From CBFDBF01 sp050293315 (GTDB lineage Bacteria > Pseudomonadota > Gammaproteobacteria > Chromatiales > Chromatiaceae), in assembly GCA_050293315.1 (NCBI GenBank), contig JBNKMS010000022.1, positions 1 through 64,000 on the forward strand: DNA of 64,000 nucleotides, given 5' to 3'. Both the position numbers and the translations under genes were made by a program. This document shows, one piece after another, positions 43,620-53,075 of the stretch. Position 1 is the stretch's first letter. Each line of letters opens with the position of its first letter. Under the pieces are notes generated by a model, which searched no databases, was not told where the DNA came from, and saw nothing but the letters and a program-made list of their open reading frames with translations.

Positions 43620-44090
43620 GTGTTTAGATTTTTTACCAACCGTCTTTACGGGGGGCGTATGAAAGATCCTAATGAAGAGAAGAATGCGGTAGCTGACGAA
43701 GAACAGAACACTCAGCAAGCTAAGGGCGCAACTATTCTTGTCGTTGATGACTCTCCAACGGAGCTATACATACTCAAAGGGATCTTGGAAAAGGGTGGTT
43801 ATGAAGTTCTTACGGCTGGCGATGGTGAGTCCGGGCTGGAGCTGGCACATAGCAAAAAGCCAAATCTGATCCTAATGGATGTGGTAATGCCGGGAATGAA
43901 TGGTTTCCAGGCTACTCGAAAGTTGAGCAAGAATCCTGAGACTGCTGGGATTCCAATCATCATGGTTACCACCAAGGATCAGGAGACTGATCGCACTTGG
44001 GGTATGCGGCAAGGGGCGAAGGAGTATCTAGTCAAACCGGTTGCTGCTGAGGAGTTGCTGCAAAAGGTCGAGTTACTACTGGCTTCCTGA
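43620..44090 (+). CDS. pilH: Twitching response regulator PilH
   Basis: This 156-residue receiver-domain protein has D87 in LILMDVVMPGMNGF, VVDDS and LVKPV; MVTTKDQETDRTWG is PilH-like. PilH is the second receiver of the Chp system and antagonises PilG. The receiver is preceded by about 35 extra, mostly charged residues, absent from the 121-residue Pseudomonas protein. The GTG at 43620 follows GAGGAG by 10 bases; an internal ATG at 43659 with a G-rich run ahead of it is an alternative that would remove 13 residues. Confidence 0.93.
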   Translation: MFRFFTNRLYGGRMKDPNEEKNAVADEEQNTQQAKGATILVVDDSPTELYILKGILEKGGYEVLTAGDGESGLELAHSKKPNLILMDVVMPGMNGFQATRKLSKNPETAGIPIIMVTTKDQETDRTWGMRQGAKEYLVKPVAAEELLQKVELLLAS

Positions 44091-44114
44091 GCGCAAACAT
44101 TTAAGAGATAGATA

Positions 44115-44657
44115 GTGGTTAAGAAATCCAAAAAACTGTTGCGGCTATTGCAGGACATAGAGAACCGCAGTCAGGAGCATACCTCTGGGTTGCCTCAAGA
44201 GGATGAGATAGTCGAGACATGGGAGGGGGTGCTCGTGTCGGTAGCTGGGGAGCGTATAGCCACCCCTCTGCATGAGGTAAAAGAGATTCTTAACTTTCCT
44301 GCAGTTACAACCCCTGTGCCTGGGGCGCAGCCTTGGGTTCGGGGGGTGGCCAATGTGCGCGGTAATTTGCTTCCAATAATAGACCTGCAGCTCTTCCTGG
44401 GAGGAGAGCCAATTGTGGCGGGGCATCGCACCAAGGTCTTGGTGATTGATTATGAGGGGCTGTTTGCCGGATTGATGGTTGCCGATGTTATTGGAATGAA
44501 GCATTTTCCAAAAGACCACTATGCTAGTATCGATGCCCTGAGTGGCCCCATAGGGAAATATCTGCAGGGGGGATTTAGACTGGATGATGAGGTTTGGCCG
44601 CTATTCAGTATGCATGCGTTGGCAAAAGACCCTGCATTTCAGGTTGCCGCGGCCTGA
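44115..44657 (+). CDS. pilI: CheW-like coupling protein PilI
   Basis: This 180-residue protein has the CheW fold from about residue 37: TWEGVLVSVAGERIATPLHEVKEIL, GAQPWVRGVANVRGNLLPIIDL and KVLVIDYEGLFAGLMV in pieces. It links the PilJ receptor to the ChpA kinase. The start is GTG. It lies 24 bases downstream of pilH. Confidence 0.94.
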   Translation: MVKKSKKLLRLLQDIENRSQEHTSGLPQEDEIVETWEGVLVSVAGERIATPLHEVKEILNFPAVTTPVPGAQPWVRGVANVRGNLLPIIDLQLFLGGEPIVAGHRTKVLVIDYEGLFAGLMVADVIGMKHFPKDHYASIDALSGPIGKYLQGGFRLDDEVWPLFSMHALAKDPAFQVAAA

Positions 44658-44811
44658 TGTGGCTGAAATGCTGCTGAAGATTGAAGTAAGGCAGTGATAG
44701 GGGCGCGGTAACTGGTCATTGCTGGTATTTGTAATCACAGAAGCTGGACATTTTAGACATAAGATATTGAATTAATCCGAATTAAGACGCTTTTTCGGGA
44801 GAATTAGCAAA

Positions 44812-46857
44812 ATGAAAACAAACATTTTAAACATGATGAGGGGATCTTCATCCAGCAAGCTGGTTACGTTTCTAACCGTCTGCTTTGTGTTGTCGCTGCT
44901 TGCAGCGTTGGCGGTTTTTGTCCACGTATCAAGCCAGGCTGGATACGAGGAGGCGTATCTGTTGCGCGCGTCTGAGTTACGTGTGGGGGCGGAGAGAATC
45001 GCTAAGTATGGTCTGAAGGCTGCTGGTGGTGAGGAGCGTGCGTTTGCGCAACTGGCTCAGTCGAAACAGGCGTTTGAAAAACATCTGTACGAACTACGCA
45101 ATGGTGTGCCAGGCGAAGGAGTGCCTCCAGTGCCAGCTGCGTTGGGTGTCGAAATAAAACAGCTGGATAAGAGATGGACTAAATTGCAGCAGGATGCGGT
45201 TGATATTGGCTCAAATAAGGCGGCTATCCTGGCGGTGCGTGAGTATGTGGGGGCAATCACAAAAACGATACCAAAACTGCAGGAGCTGTCTCAGGGGGCA
45301 GTCGATATTCTGGCAGCAACTGGTGGTGAGCAGAATCAGTTAGCAGCGGTCTCACAACAGCTTATGTTGGCTCAGCGCATTGACAAGAACGTGTCCAGAG
45401 TGCTGCTTGGTGGGCGGACAACGGCGGGCGCAATCGATCAGTTCAGTCGTGATATAGATCGCTTTCAGAGGTTGTTAAGTGGTCTGCTGAGAGGTAGTCA
45501 GCAGTTGGGCATCAGTCGGGTGCTAGGCCAGGAGGCGGTCAGCAAGTTGCGTGAAGTTGGGGCGATTTTTACCACCATTGATCAGCAGGCGGACAAGATT
45601 ATTGAGACCACACCACAACTGCTCCCTGGATTAGAGGCGGCCAGTACCGTGATCGCGGATTCTGACCTAACCAATGAGGCCGCGGCTCAGTTGATCACAG
45701 GGCTGGGGCAGTCACCTGGACGATTCTCTTTCTTTGGCCTGAAGGCTGGTCCGGAACTGGTTGCTCTGTTCGTTATTCTCTCTGGTATCTTCTTCGCGAT
45801 CCGAAGCTATCTCATGTTGCAGGATGTGAGTCAACGTGAGGTCACGGTGAAGCAGCAGAATGAGCGTAACCAACGGGCGATTTTGACGCTTCTGGATGAG
45901 ATGGGTGACCTGGCTGAGGGTGACTTGACGGTGACGGCAACGGTTACCGAGGACGTGACCGGAGCCATCGCTGACTCCATTAACTACGCTATCGAGGCCC
46001 TGCGTACCCTGGTAAAGGCCATTAACACAACGTCAGATAAGGTGTCGTCCTCCGCCCAGGAGAGTCGTGCCACCGCCATGCATCTGGCTGAGGCTAGTGA
46101 ACACCAGGCAGAACAGATCAGGGAGGCAACCAGAGCCATGAAACAGGTGGCCACCGCTATGGACCAGATGAGTAGTGACGCTGGTGAGTCAGCAGAGGTA
46201 GCCAAACACTCTCTGGCAATCGCCGGTAAAGGTGGTGACACAGTGCGCCAGACGATTGCTGGTATGGACACTATTAGAGAGCAGATTCAGGAGACCTCAA
46301 AGAGGATTAAACGTCTTGGTGAGAGCTCCCAGGAGATTGGTGATATCGTGGAGATCATTGATGATATTGCCGATCAGACCAACATTCTGGCCCTGAACGC
46401 AGCCATGCAGGCGGCGATGGCCGGTGAGGCCGGGCGCGGTTTCGCGGTGGTTGCCGATGAGGTGCAGCGTCTTGCTGAGCGTTCCGGTAACGCTACCAAG
46501 CAGATTGAATCACTGGTTAAGACGATTCAGTCAGACACCAACGAAGCGGTTGCCTCAATGGAGGTGACCACCAGTGAGGTTGTGGCCGGCGCCAAGCTGG
46601 CCGAGGCATCGGGTGAGGCTCTGCTGGAGATTGAAAACGTATCCAACCATATATCGGAGGTAACCCGGAAGATTGCGCAGTCGGCACACGAACAGTCGCA
46701 AGCGACCGCCAAGATTGATGACACCATGAGTGTGATTCAGGAGATTACCACCCAGACTCTGGATGGTACCAACCAGACAGCTGTCTCTATCGGTAACCTG
46801 GCAGAGTTATCGGATGAACTGCAGCAGTCGGTGGCTGGCTTCCACCTGCCGGATTAA
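44812..46857 (+). CDS. pilJ: Type IV pilus chemoreceptor PilJ
   Basis: This 681-residue methyl-accepting chemotaxis protein has a first membrane helix at about 17-38 and a helical periplasmic domain to about 313. A second helix spans about 314-335, then a HAMP-like region and the signalling domain from about 400. The hairpin tip NILALNAAMQAAMAGEAGRGF near 523 has the PilJ variant AAMQAAMAGE rather than AAIEAARAGE. It senses pilus-surface state in Pseudomonas. No C-terminal methyltransferase-binding pentapeptide is seen. It is 47 bases from chpA with no pilK between. Confidence 0.94.
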   Translation: MKTNILNMMRGSSSSKLVTFLTVCFVLSLLAALAVFVHVSSQAGYEEAYLLRASELRVGAERIAKYGLKAAGGEERAFAQLAQSKQAFEKHLYELRNGVPGEGVPPVPAALGVEIKQLDKRWTKLQQDAVDIGSNKAAILAVREYVGAITKTIPKLQELSQGAVDILAATGGEQNQLAAVSQQLMLAQRIDKNVSRVLLGGRTTAGAIDQFSRDIDRFQRLLSGLLRGSQQLGISRVLGQEAVSKLREVGAIFTTIDQQADKIIETTPQLLPGLEAASTVIADSDLTNEAAAQLITGLGQSPGRFSFFGLKAGPELVALFVILSGIFFAIRSYLMLQDVSQREVTVKQQNERNQRAILTLLDEMGDLAEGDLTVTATVTEDVTGAIADSINYAIEALRTLVKAINTTSDKVSSSAQESRATAMHLAEASEHQAEQIREATRAMKQVATAMDQMSSDAGESAEVAKHSLAIAGKGGDTVRQTIAGMDTIREQIQETSKRIKRLGESSQEIGDIVEIIDDIADQTNILALNAAMQAAMAGEAGRGFAVVADEVQRLAERSGNATKQIESLVKTIQSDTNEAVASMEVTTSEVVAGAKLAEASGEALLEIENVSNHISEVTRKIAQSAHEQSQATAKIDDTMSVIQEITTQTLDGTNQTAVSIGNLAELSDELQQSVAGFHLPD

Positions 46858-46904
46858 GACAGCGGCAGTAATGAGTTCGGATTACTATATGGGTAGCCCC
46901 AGGC

Positions 46905-49900
46905 ATGAGTGATACTCAAGACCACAGTAAGCTACGGTGGATCAAAGGTGAGCTTGATGCAACCATTGGGCAGGTGCGCAGTGATCTCGAGAAGTACATG
47001 GAGGGAACTGACGACCCCACTCTCATGGAGGAGTGTGTAACCAGGCTACATCAGGTCTATGGAACTCTACAGATGGTCAAGGCCTATGGCGCGGCCATGC
47101 TGGCAGAAGAGATGGAGCTGGTAGCCAGGGATCTTTCCGCTGGGGCGATAGATCAAAGCAAACAAGATGCGGCCGAGGCGCTACTGCAAGGGGTAGTGAA
47201 ACTGCCCGACTATCTAGAGCAGATTCAATCCGGTGGTAGAGACCACCCCATCATTATTTTACCCCTACTGAATGACCTGCGGGCATCCAGATCTCAGCCA
47301 CTGTTGTCTGAAGCTGCCCTGTTTGCCCCTGATCTGGAGCAGCGTCTTCAGGCTGGTGAGATTGATGGCGAGGACAGCAGTAGACTGCCTCGACTTGCAC
47401 GCAAGCTGCGGCATAAATATCACACAGGATTGCTCGATTGGTATCGAGAGACCGATCCGGCGGGTGGTGTTGCCAGTATTCGCAATGTGTTGAAGAAGCT
47501 TGAGGACCACTCTGGGACAGGGCAGGTGAAGAGACTGTTTCGGATGGCGCAGGCCGCCTGTGCAGTGCCGTCACATGGAGACAGGAGCGGTCCCAGTATT
47601 GCGGTGAAGCTGTTGCTCGGACGAGTGGATAGGGAGATCAAGCGCATTATTGATGAGGGAGAGTTGCCGGTCGCAGAGAATCCAGCGGTTGAGGTACAGA
47701 GGAATCTGCTTTACTACATCGCAAGTTCACGCACCGATGATGCGCTGGTGCAGGAGGTCAAGCGGGAGTTTGGCCTTGATCGCGGTTATATCAGCCAAGA
47801 TGAGATTGCAGCTGAACAGAGAGGGCTGGAGGCGCCTAATCAGGAGGTGCTGGATACCCTGCGCGAGGCGATTGGCGCCGATCTCAGCGCTATCAAGGAT
47901 GAGTTGGATCTTTTTCTGCGTACCAACAGTGATAATCCGGAGCAGTTGCTGGCGCTAGAGCAGCCGCTGCGGCGGGTTGCTGATACGCTCGGTATGATTG
48001 GCCAGGGTGCCATCGGCCAGCGTCTAAGGCGTCAGGCAGAGAGGGCGAACAAGATCGGCAACGCAGGGGTTGCCCCTGATGAGTCTGATCTCATGGAGAT
48101 GGCCGGCGACATCATATTTGTTGAGACATCTCTGGCCAACCTACAGACCACAGGGTCATCTACAGAGATTCTTACTGGAGCAGTACCAGGAGAGCCGGCA
48201 GCAAAGATTGCGCTGGATCTGCCGGTGGGTGAGACCGATCAACTGGTCGATTCAGTAATGCGTGAGGCGCGCATCGATTTAGCGCATATCAAAGAGTCGG
48301 TCGTAAGCTTTGTAAAGACCCCGGAGAAGATAAAATTACTGGCCGAGGTGCCGGAGCGTTTCCGCTCTATCTCAGGTGCCTTTGAGATATTGAAGCTGTT
48401 TGATGTCTCCGGTCTGTTGCGGGCAATGGCTGGCTATGTAGATAACGAGATCATAGCCAAAAATAGTGTGCCTGTTACAGAGCGTCTCAACGCCTTTGCA
48501 GATGCTGTTACCAGTATCGAATTTTTTATGGAGGCGGTAGTAGAAGGGCGTGGTGTACATGACGAGATCCTGGACGTGGCGCGGGAGGCGCTGGTGCGGC
48601 TGGGAACAGAAGAGGATATGGTGGAGCTGTCTGAGGTTGTCACGGATGATGCGTCTGACCAGGTGGCTGAGCATGATCAGGTAGCGGATAAACCTAAAGC
48701 TGAGAGGCCGAAGGCACGTGAGCCGGAGATTGAACCGTTACCATCCGCAGACAAACCATCACTGGAAGATATTAGCCCAGAAATTCTCGACATCTTCATT
48801 GAAGAGGCGCGCGAAGAGTTGGATGTTATCCGGGAGTATATGCCGCGCTGGATGGCAAACCCGGATGGACAGCATGATAGCCTGGTTACCTTTCGCCGTT
48901 CATTCCACACACTAAAAGGCAGTGGGCGACTGGTAGGGGCCAAGGTCATCGGCGAGTTCGCCTGGTCTATCGAAAATCTGCTTAACCGCATCATCGACGA
49001 GACCCTTGAGGTGTCAGATGTGGTCCTCAAGCTGCTGGAGCAGGTTCTGGATCTATTGCCGGAACTGATCAATGCGCGTGCTGAAGGCCGTGTGCCTAAC
49101 ATTGACGTTCAGCCCGTTATGGATCAGGCCTTTGAGCTGGCGGCGACCACAGAACTGAAAAAAAAGGAGACACCAGCCCAACCGCAGGCAGAAGATGAGC
49201 TTCCCGAAGATGAGCTGCCAGAGGATGAGGTGGTAGAGGATGAAATAGCGGAAGAGCAGATGGAGCCGCTAGAAGATGAGGTGGCGGAAGAGAGAGAGGC
49301 GGAAGGGGTGGCGCCTATATCAATGGAGCCGGCGCTGCTGGAGATCTTCCGTAATGAGTCCAGCGCCCATCTGGAGATCATCAATGAGTTTCTGGACAGA
49401 TATCGTGCCGGAGAGACGCGCAAACTGGATAGTGGTATTACCCGCGCCTATCACACACTGCACGGTAGTGCCCATATGGCCGAGGTTCACTCTATGGCCG
49501 CTCTCAGTGCGGCCCTTGAGGAGTATATCAACGATCTGCTGGAGCATAATCAACCGGCAGATGAGACGTTGGTAGACCTTATTGACCGTAGTGTGTTGCA
49601 GATAGAGTCCATCCTTGACTGTATAAATGTTATTGAGGCAGAGCTGCCAAACTGGGAAGAGTTGTTGGCAGATATAGATAGGCAGCACAGGGCCCTGCAT
49701 CAGGATGTGGAAGATGAGGTCATTGAGATACTGCCGTTGGATGAGGATGAACCGGCGGAAGAGCTAACTATAGAAGAGCTGCCAGAAGAAGAGTTGCACG
49801 AAGAGCAGCTGGAGGATGCGCCTGCGGAAGAGCAGGAGGTTGTTGAGCTATCACCATCGCTTGCGGGCGGACCACCATCGCAAGCAGCCAAGGCAGATAC

Positions 49901-52415
49901 TGGTTCTGATCAGGAGCTGGCTGAGATCTTCCTGGAAGAGGCTCAGGAGTTGATGGATGGTATCGATAATGCCCTCAACCGATGGGGTGAGACCCCGGCC
50001 GATCTGGATCCGGTGGAAGAGCTTCAGCGTATCCTGCATACCCTGAAAGGCGGCGCTCGTCTGGCCGATATTATTGCTATCGGTGATCTCAGCCACGCCT
50101 TTGAGTCGCTCCTGGAGGAGGTTAGTCAACATAAGGTCGCTGCTACCAGCGGTCTGCATATATTCTCCCAGAGTGTTGCCGACCGGCTAATGAGCCAGGT
50201 CGAGGAGGTGCGCGACACAGGTTCTGCCACTGCTGCAGACGAACTGATTTCCCAGCTGGAGGGGCTGCTCGCAGCAGAAATCAAGGTTGACCCTGAGAGC
50301 GGCGCTGTCGAATCTGCTGCAGATATACCAGAGCCTGAGGATGAGACCGAGTCAACATCCTTGGAGGATGATGCAGAAGATCTGGAGTTGGAGGCAGTCG
50401 AAGAAGAGCCGACAGAGGTGGAGCTGGGCGTAGAGGATGCTGTAGAGGCGGAGTCCCAAGAGCCGAGTGTCGATAGAGAGGAGAGGTCGCCACCACAGCT
50501 TGCAGCGGTCTCTGACGTTGTAACCAGGCCGGCGATATCCGCTGAGCCAGTGTTGCCGGATGCGGAGGTCTCACCGCAACTCCAACAGACGCAGCTCGGG
50601 ACCAAGCAGCTTCGGGTCAACTCCGATCTTATGGATAAGCTGGTCAATAACGCCGGTGAGGTCAGTATATTTCGCTCCCGCCTGGAGCAGCAGAACGGTG
50701 CCCTTGGGTTCAACCTGGATGAGTTGCAGCAGACCGTGGATCGGCTACGTAACCAGCTGCGACAACTGGAGATAGAGACCGAGACGCAGATCCTGTTTCG
50801 TTATGATCGTGACAAGGGGCAGGCGGATGCCAAGGCGGAGAATTTCGACCCTCTGGAGCTGGATCGGTTTTCGAATATGCAGCAGTTGTCGCGCGGACTG
50901 ATGGAGACAGTCGGCGACTTGACCAGTATCAATGAGCTGCTGGAAGAGGAGCAGAGAGAGACCGAGACACTGCTGCTACAGCAGTCGAGAGTCGCTACAG
51001 ATCTGCAGGATGGTCTGTTGCGTACCCGTATGGTCTCGTTTGGCCAGCTGTTGCCGCGACTACGGCGTCTGGTGCGTCAGACCTGCCGTTCGTTGAAGAA
51101 GCAGGCCGAGTTGGAGATTGTTGGTGAGGGGATGGAGTTGGACCGCAGCATCCTCGACAGAATGACGGCCCCTTTAGAGCATCTATTGCGTAACGCCATA
51201 TCGCACGGTATCGAGTCCCCCGAACTGCGGCAGGAGAGAGGCAAGGGTGAGGCAGGACAGATTACCCTGAATCTGTCGCGTGAAGGCAACAGTGTAGTGA
51301 TTACACTGAGTGATGATGGCGCCGGTCTGAACATGGAGGCCATCCGTAAACGGGCTACGAAATTGGATCTGTTGGCTGAAGGGGCTGAGATCTCGGATGA
51401 TGAACTGGTGCAGTTTATTCTGGATCACGGTTTCAGTACGGCGGATGAGGTTAGTCAGATATCTGGGCGTGGGGTCGGTCTTGATGTGGTTGCAAGTGAG
51501 GTGAAGCAGCTTGGCGGCTCTCTTGATATCCACTCTACTCCGGGCGAGGGGACTACCTTCATTGTCACCCTGCCGCTGACCTTGGCGATCACAGAGGCCC
51601 TGCTGTTACAGCTGGGCAAAGAGACATACGCGGTACCGCACAGCGGTGTCGAAGGTGTGGTGCGCATCTCCCGTAAGCAGTTGGTGGCCTGCTACGAAGG
51701 AAAGGAAGAGGGCTTCGACTATGCCGGTTTTACATTCCCGGTACGTTATCTTGGCTCCATACTTGAGGGCGCAACTCCGCACATACCGGAGCAGAGGAAG
51801 TGGTTTCCACTGCTGCTGGTGCATCGAGGTGAGCGTCGAGTAGCGCTGCATGTAGATGAGTTTCAGGGTCGCCAGCAGATTGTGGTGAAATCGGTCGGAC
51901 CGCAGTTGAGCACCATACGTTGGTTTACCGGCGGTACTATACTTGGAGATGGGAGGGTCGCGCTGATCCTGGATGTAAATGTGCTCTGTCGTATGGATGC
52001 CGCGCAGACGGTGGATGTGGCCCTGGCGGTTGATCAGGCGGAACGCCAAACCAGCGTCATGGTTGTGGATGACTCCATTACAGTGCGCCGGGTTACCAGT
52101 CGTCTACTGGAGCGCCATGGTATGCATGTAGTGACGGCAAAAGATGGTGTGGATGCTATAGCCAGACTACAGGAGGAGCATCCAGACGTAATGTTGCTGG
52201 ATATTGAGATGCCGCGTATGGACGGTTTTGAGGTTGCTCGACATATGATGAACTCTGAAGAGCTGCGGGATATCCCTATCATTATCATTACCTCCCGTAG
52301 CGGTGAAAAACATCGTACCCTGGCAATGGAGCTTGGGGTAAAGCGCTACCTTGGTAAGCCCTATCAGGAGGATGAGCTGCTGGGGCATATTCATGATCTT
52401 CTGGCCGAGAAATAG
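46905..52415 (+). CDS. chpA: Hybrid chemotaxis histidine kinase ChpA
   Basis: ChpA is the kinase of the Pil/Chp system; this one has 1836 residues. Three canonical Hpt sites are visible: H668 (SFHTLKGSGRL), H850 (AYHTLHGSAHM) and H1045 (ILHTLKGGARL). An N-terminal Hpt-like helix has H49 (LHQVYGTLQMV), and two more Hpt-like segments (about 330-400, 470-560) lack the histidine. Acidic linkers lie near 760-800, 930-985 and 1140-1210. Then come the dimer helix (about 1230), the ATPase domain (HLLRNAISHG near 1424; GRGVGLDV), a CheW-like domain (about 1555-1700) and a receiver with D1766. Pseudomonas ChpA is longer, about 2470 residues, so several phosphotransfer modules are fewer here. Confidence 0.95.
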   Translation: MSDTQDHSKLRWIKGELDATIGQVRSDLEKYMEGTDDPTLMEECVTRLHQVYGTLQMVKAYGAAMLAEEMELVARDLSAGAIDQSKQDAAEALLQGVVKLPDYLEQIQSGGRDHPIIILPLLNDLRASRSQPLLSEAALFAPDLEQRLQAGEIDGEDSSRLPRLARKLRHKYHTGLLDWYRETDPAGGVASIRNVLKKLEDHSGTGQVKRLFRMAQAACAVPSHGDRSGPSIAVKLLLGRVDREIKRIIDEGELPVAENPAVEVQRNLLYYIASSRTDDALVQEVKREFGLDRGYISQDEIAAEQRGLEAPNQEVLDTLREAIGADLSAIKDELDLFLRTNSDNPEQLLALEQPLRRVADTLGMIGQGAIGQRLRRQAERANKIGNAGVAPDESDLMEMAGDIIFVETSLANLQTTGSSTEILTGAVPGEPAAKIALDLPVGETDQLVDSVMREARIDLAHIKESVVSFVKTPEKIKLLAEVPERFRSISGAFEILKLFDVSGLLRAMAGYVDNEIIAKNSVPVTERLNAFADAVTSIEFFMEAVVEGRGVHDEILDVAREALVRLGTEEDMVELSEVVTDDASDQVAEHDQVADKPKAERPKAREPEIEPLPSADKPSLEDISPEILDIFIEEAREELDVIREYMPRWMANPDGQHDSLVTFRRSFHTLKGSGRLVGAKVIGEFAWSIENLLNRIIDETLEVSDVVLKLLEQVLDLLPELINARAEGRVPNIDVQPVMDQAFELAATTELKKKETPAQPQAEDELPEDELPEDEVVEDEIAEEQMEPLEDEVAEEREAEGVAPISMEPALLEIFRNESSAHLEIINEFLDRYRAGETRKLDSGITRAYHTLHGSAHMAEVHSMAALSAALEEYINDLLEHNQPADETLVDLIDRSVLQIESILDCINVIEAELPNWEELLADIDRQHRALHQDVEDEVIEILPLDEDEPAEELTIEELPEEELHEEQLEDAPAEEQEVVELSPSLAGGPPSQAAKADTGSDQELAEIFLEEAQELMDGIDNALNRWGETPADLDPVEELQRILHTLKGGARLADIIAIGDLSHAFESLLEEVSQHKVAATSGLHIFSQSVADRLMSQVEEVRDTGSATAADELISQLEGLLAAEIKVDPESGAVESAADIPEPEDETESTSLEDDAEDLELEAVEEEPTEVELGVEDAVEAESQEPSVDREERSPPQLAAVSDVVTRPAISAEPVLPDAEVSPQLQQTQLGTKQLRVNSDLMDKLVNNAGEVSIFRSRLEQQNGALGFNLDELQQTVDRLRNQLRQLEIETETQILFRYDRDKGQADAKAENFDPLELDRFSNMQQLSRGLMETVGDLTSINELLEEEQRETETLLLQQSRVATDLQDGLLRTRMVSFGQLLPRLRRLVRQTCRSLKKQAELEIVGEGMELDRSILDRMTAPLEHLLRNAISHGIESPELRQERGKGEAGQITLNLSREGNSVVITLSDDGAGLNMEAIRKRATKLDLLAEGAEISDDELVQFILDHGFSTADEVSQISGRGVGLDVVASEVKQLGGSLDIHSTPGEGTTFIVTLPLTLAITEALLLQLGKETYAVPHSGVEGVVRISRKQLVACYEGKEEGFDYAGFTFPVRYLGSILEGATPHIPEQRKWFPLLLVHRGERRVALHVDEFQGRQQIVVKSVGPQLSTIRWFTGGTILGDGRVALILDVNVLCRMDAAQTVDVALAVDQAERQTSVMVVDDSITVRRVTSRLLERHGMHVVTAKDGVDAIARLQEEHPDVMLLDIEMPRMDGFEVARHMMNSEELRDIPIIIITSRSGEKHRTLAMELGVKRYLGKPYQEDELLGHIHDLLAEK

Positions 52416-52417
52416 CA

Positions 52418-52900
52418 GTGAATAAAGGTTCCTCATCACCAGAGCAGATGCGTGGGATGCTGTTGCCACTGCAGGAGGGACAACTGCTGTTGCCAAACAC
52501 TGTTGTATTAGAGGTTGTGAACTACGAGCAGGCAGAGGTAGAACCGATTGCAGATGCTCCACAGTGGTTGTTGGGATACCAGGAGTGGCGTCAGCAGCAT
52601 GTTCCGATAGTTGCCTTTGAGGTTATGTTGGAGCGCGCCGGCGTGAAGCTGGCGGAACGACCGCGCCTGGCGGTATGCAAGACCCTTGGAGATAACCCCG
52701 AGAGGCCATTTCTGGCCATACTGCTCTCATCCATACCACAACTGATATATCTGACCGAAGATGCAATCATGCCAATCAAGGATGAGGAGGACCTGGGAGA
52801 TCTGGTGCAGCAACAGGTATTAGTTGGTGGACAGGAGGCGTGGATCCCCGATCTAAGCCTGCTTGAGTGGCGGCTGCAGGAGGCCCTCACCCAAGGCTAG
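52418..52900 (+). CDS. chpC: CheW-like protein, ChpC type
   Basis: This 160-residue CheW-fold protein has LPLQEGQLLLPNTVVLEVV, WLLGYQEWRQQHVPIVAFEVML and ILLSSIPQLIYLTEDA in pieces. The start is GTG, two bases after the chpA stop, so they are translationally linked. In Pseudomonas, chpC follows chpB; here it follows chpA directly and no chpB methylesterase is present. It is the last gene of the cluster. Confidence 0.88.
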   Translation: MNKGSSSPEQMRGMLLPLQEGQLLLPNTVVLEVVNYEQAEVEPIADAPQWLLGYQEWRQQHVPIVAFEVMLERAGVKLAERPRLAVCKTLGDNPERPFLAILLSSIPQLIYLTEDAIMPIKDEEDLGDLVQQQVLVGGQEAWIPDLSLLEWRLQEALTQG

Positions 52901-52960
52901 CCTGCAGTTACTCTGGCCGCACAACGCCTATAGACTCTTCGATATCGGTACCAGTAGCAA

Positions 52961-53012
52961 GCATCGAGTAATAAACGCGAAGAACGCTAAGAGCGCAAAG
53001 GACGCAAAGATT
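52961..53012. repeat. Dispersed 9-base-period repeat, copy B
   Basis: CATCGAGTAATAAACGC (52962-52978) begins a run of 9-base units GCGAAGAAC, GCTAAGAGC, GCAAAGGAC, GCAAAGATT. The first 17 bases are identical to copy C at 55449. It lies in the gap between chpC and rsmE, which otherwise holds nothing recognisable. Confidence 0.8.
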
Positions 53013-53075
53013 GCATATTGTTAATACGGAGAATCTTTCGCCGGAATGGCGGATTCATCAGGTATCGTGAGTGGT

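Noticed and set aside
49190..49310. Tandem repeat in DNA within chpA
   Set aside because: It encodes an acidic linker (PEDELPEDE type) and is explained by the protein, not by a separate DNA element.
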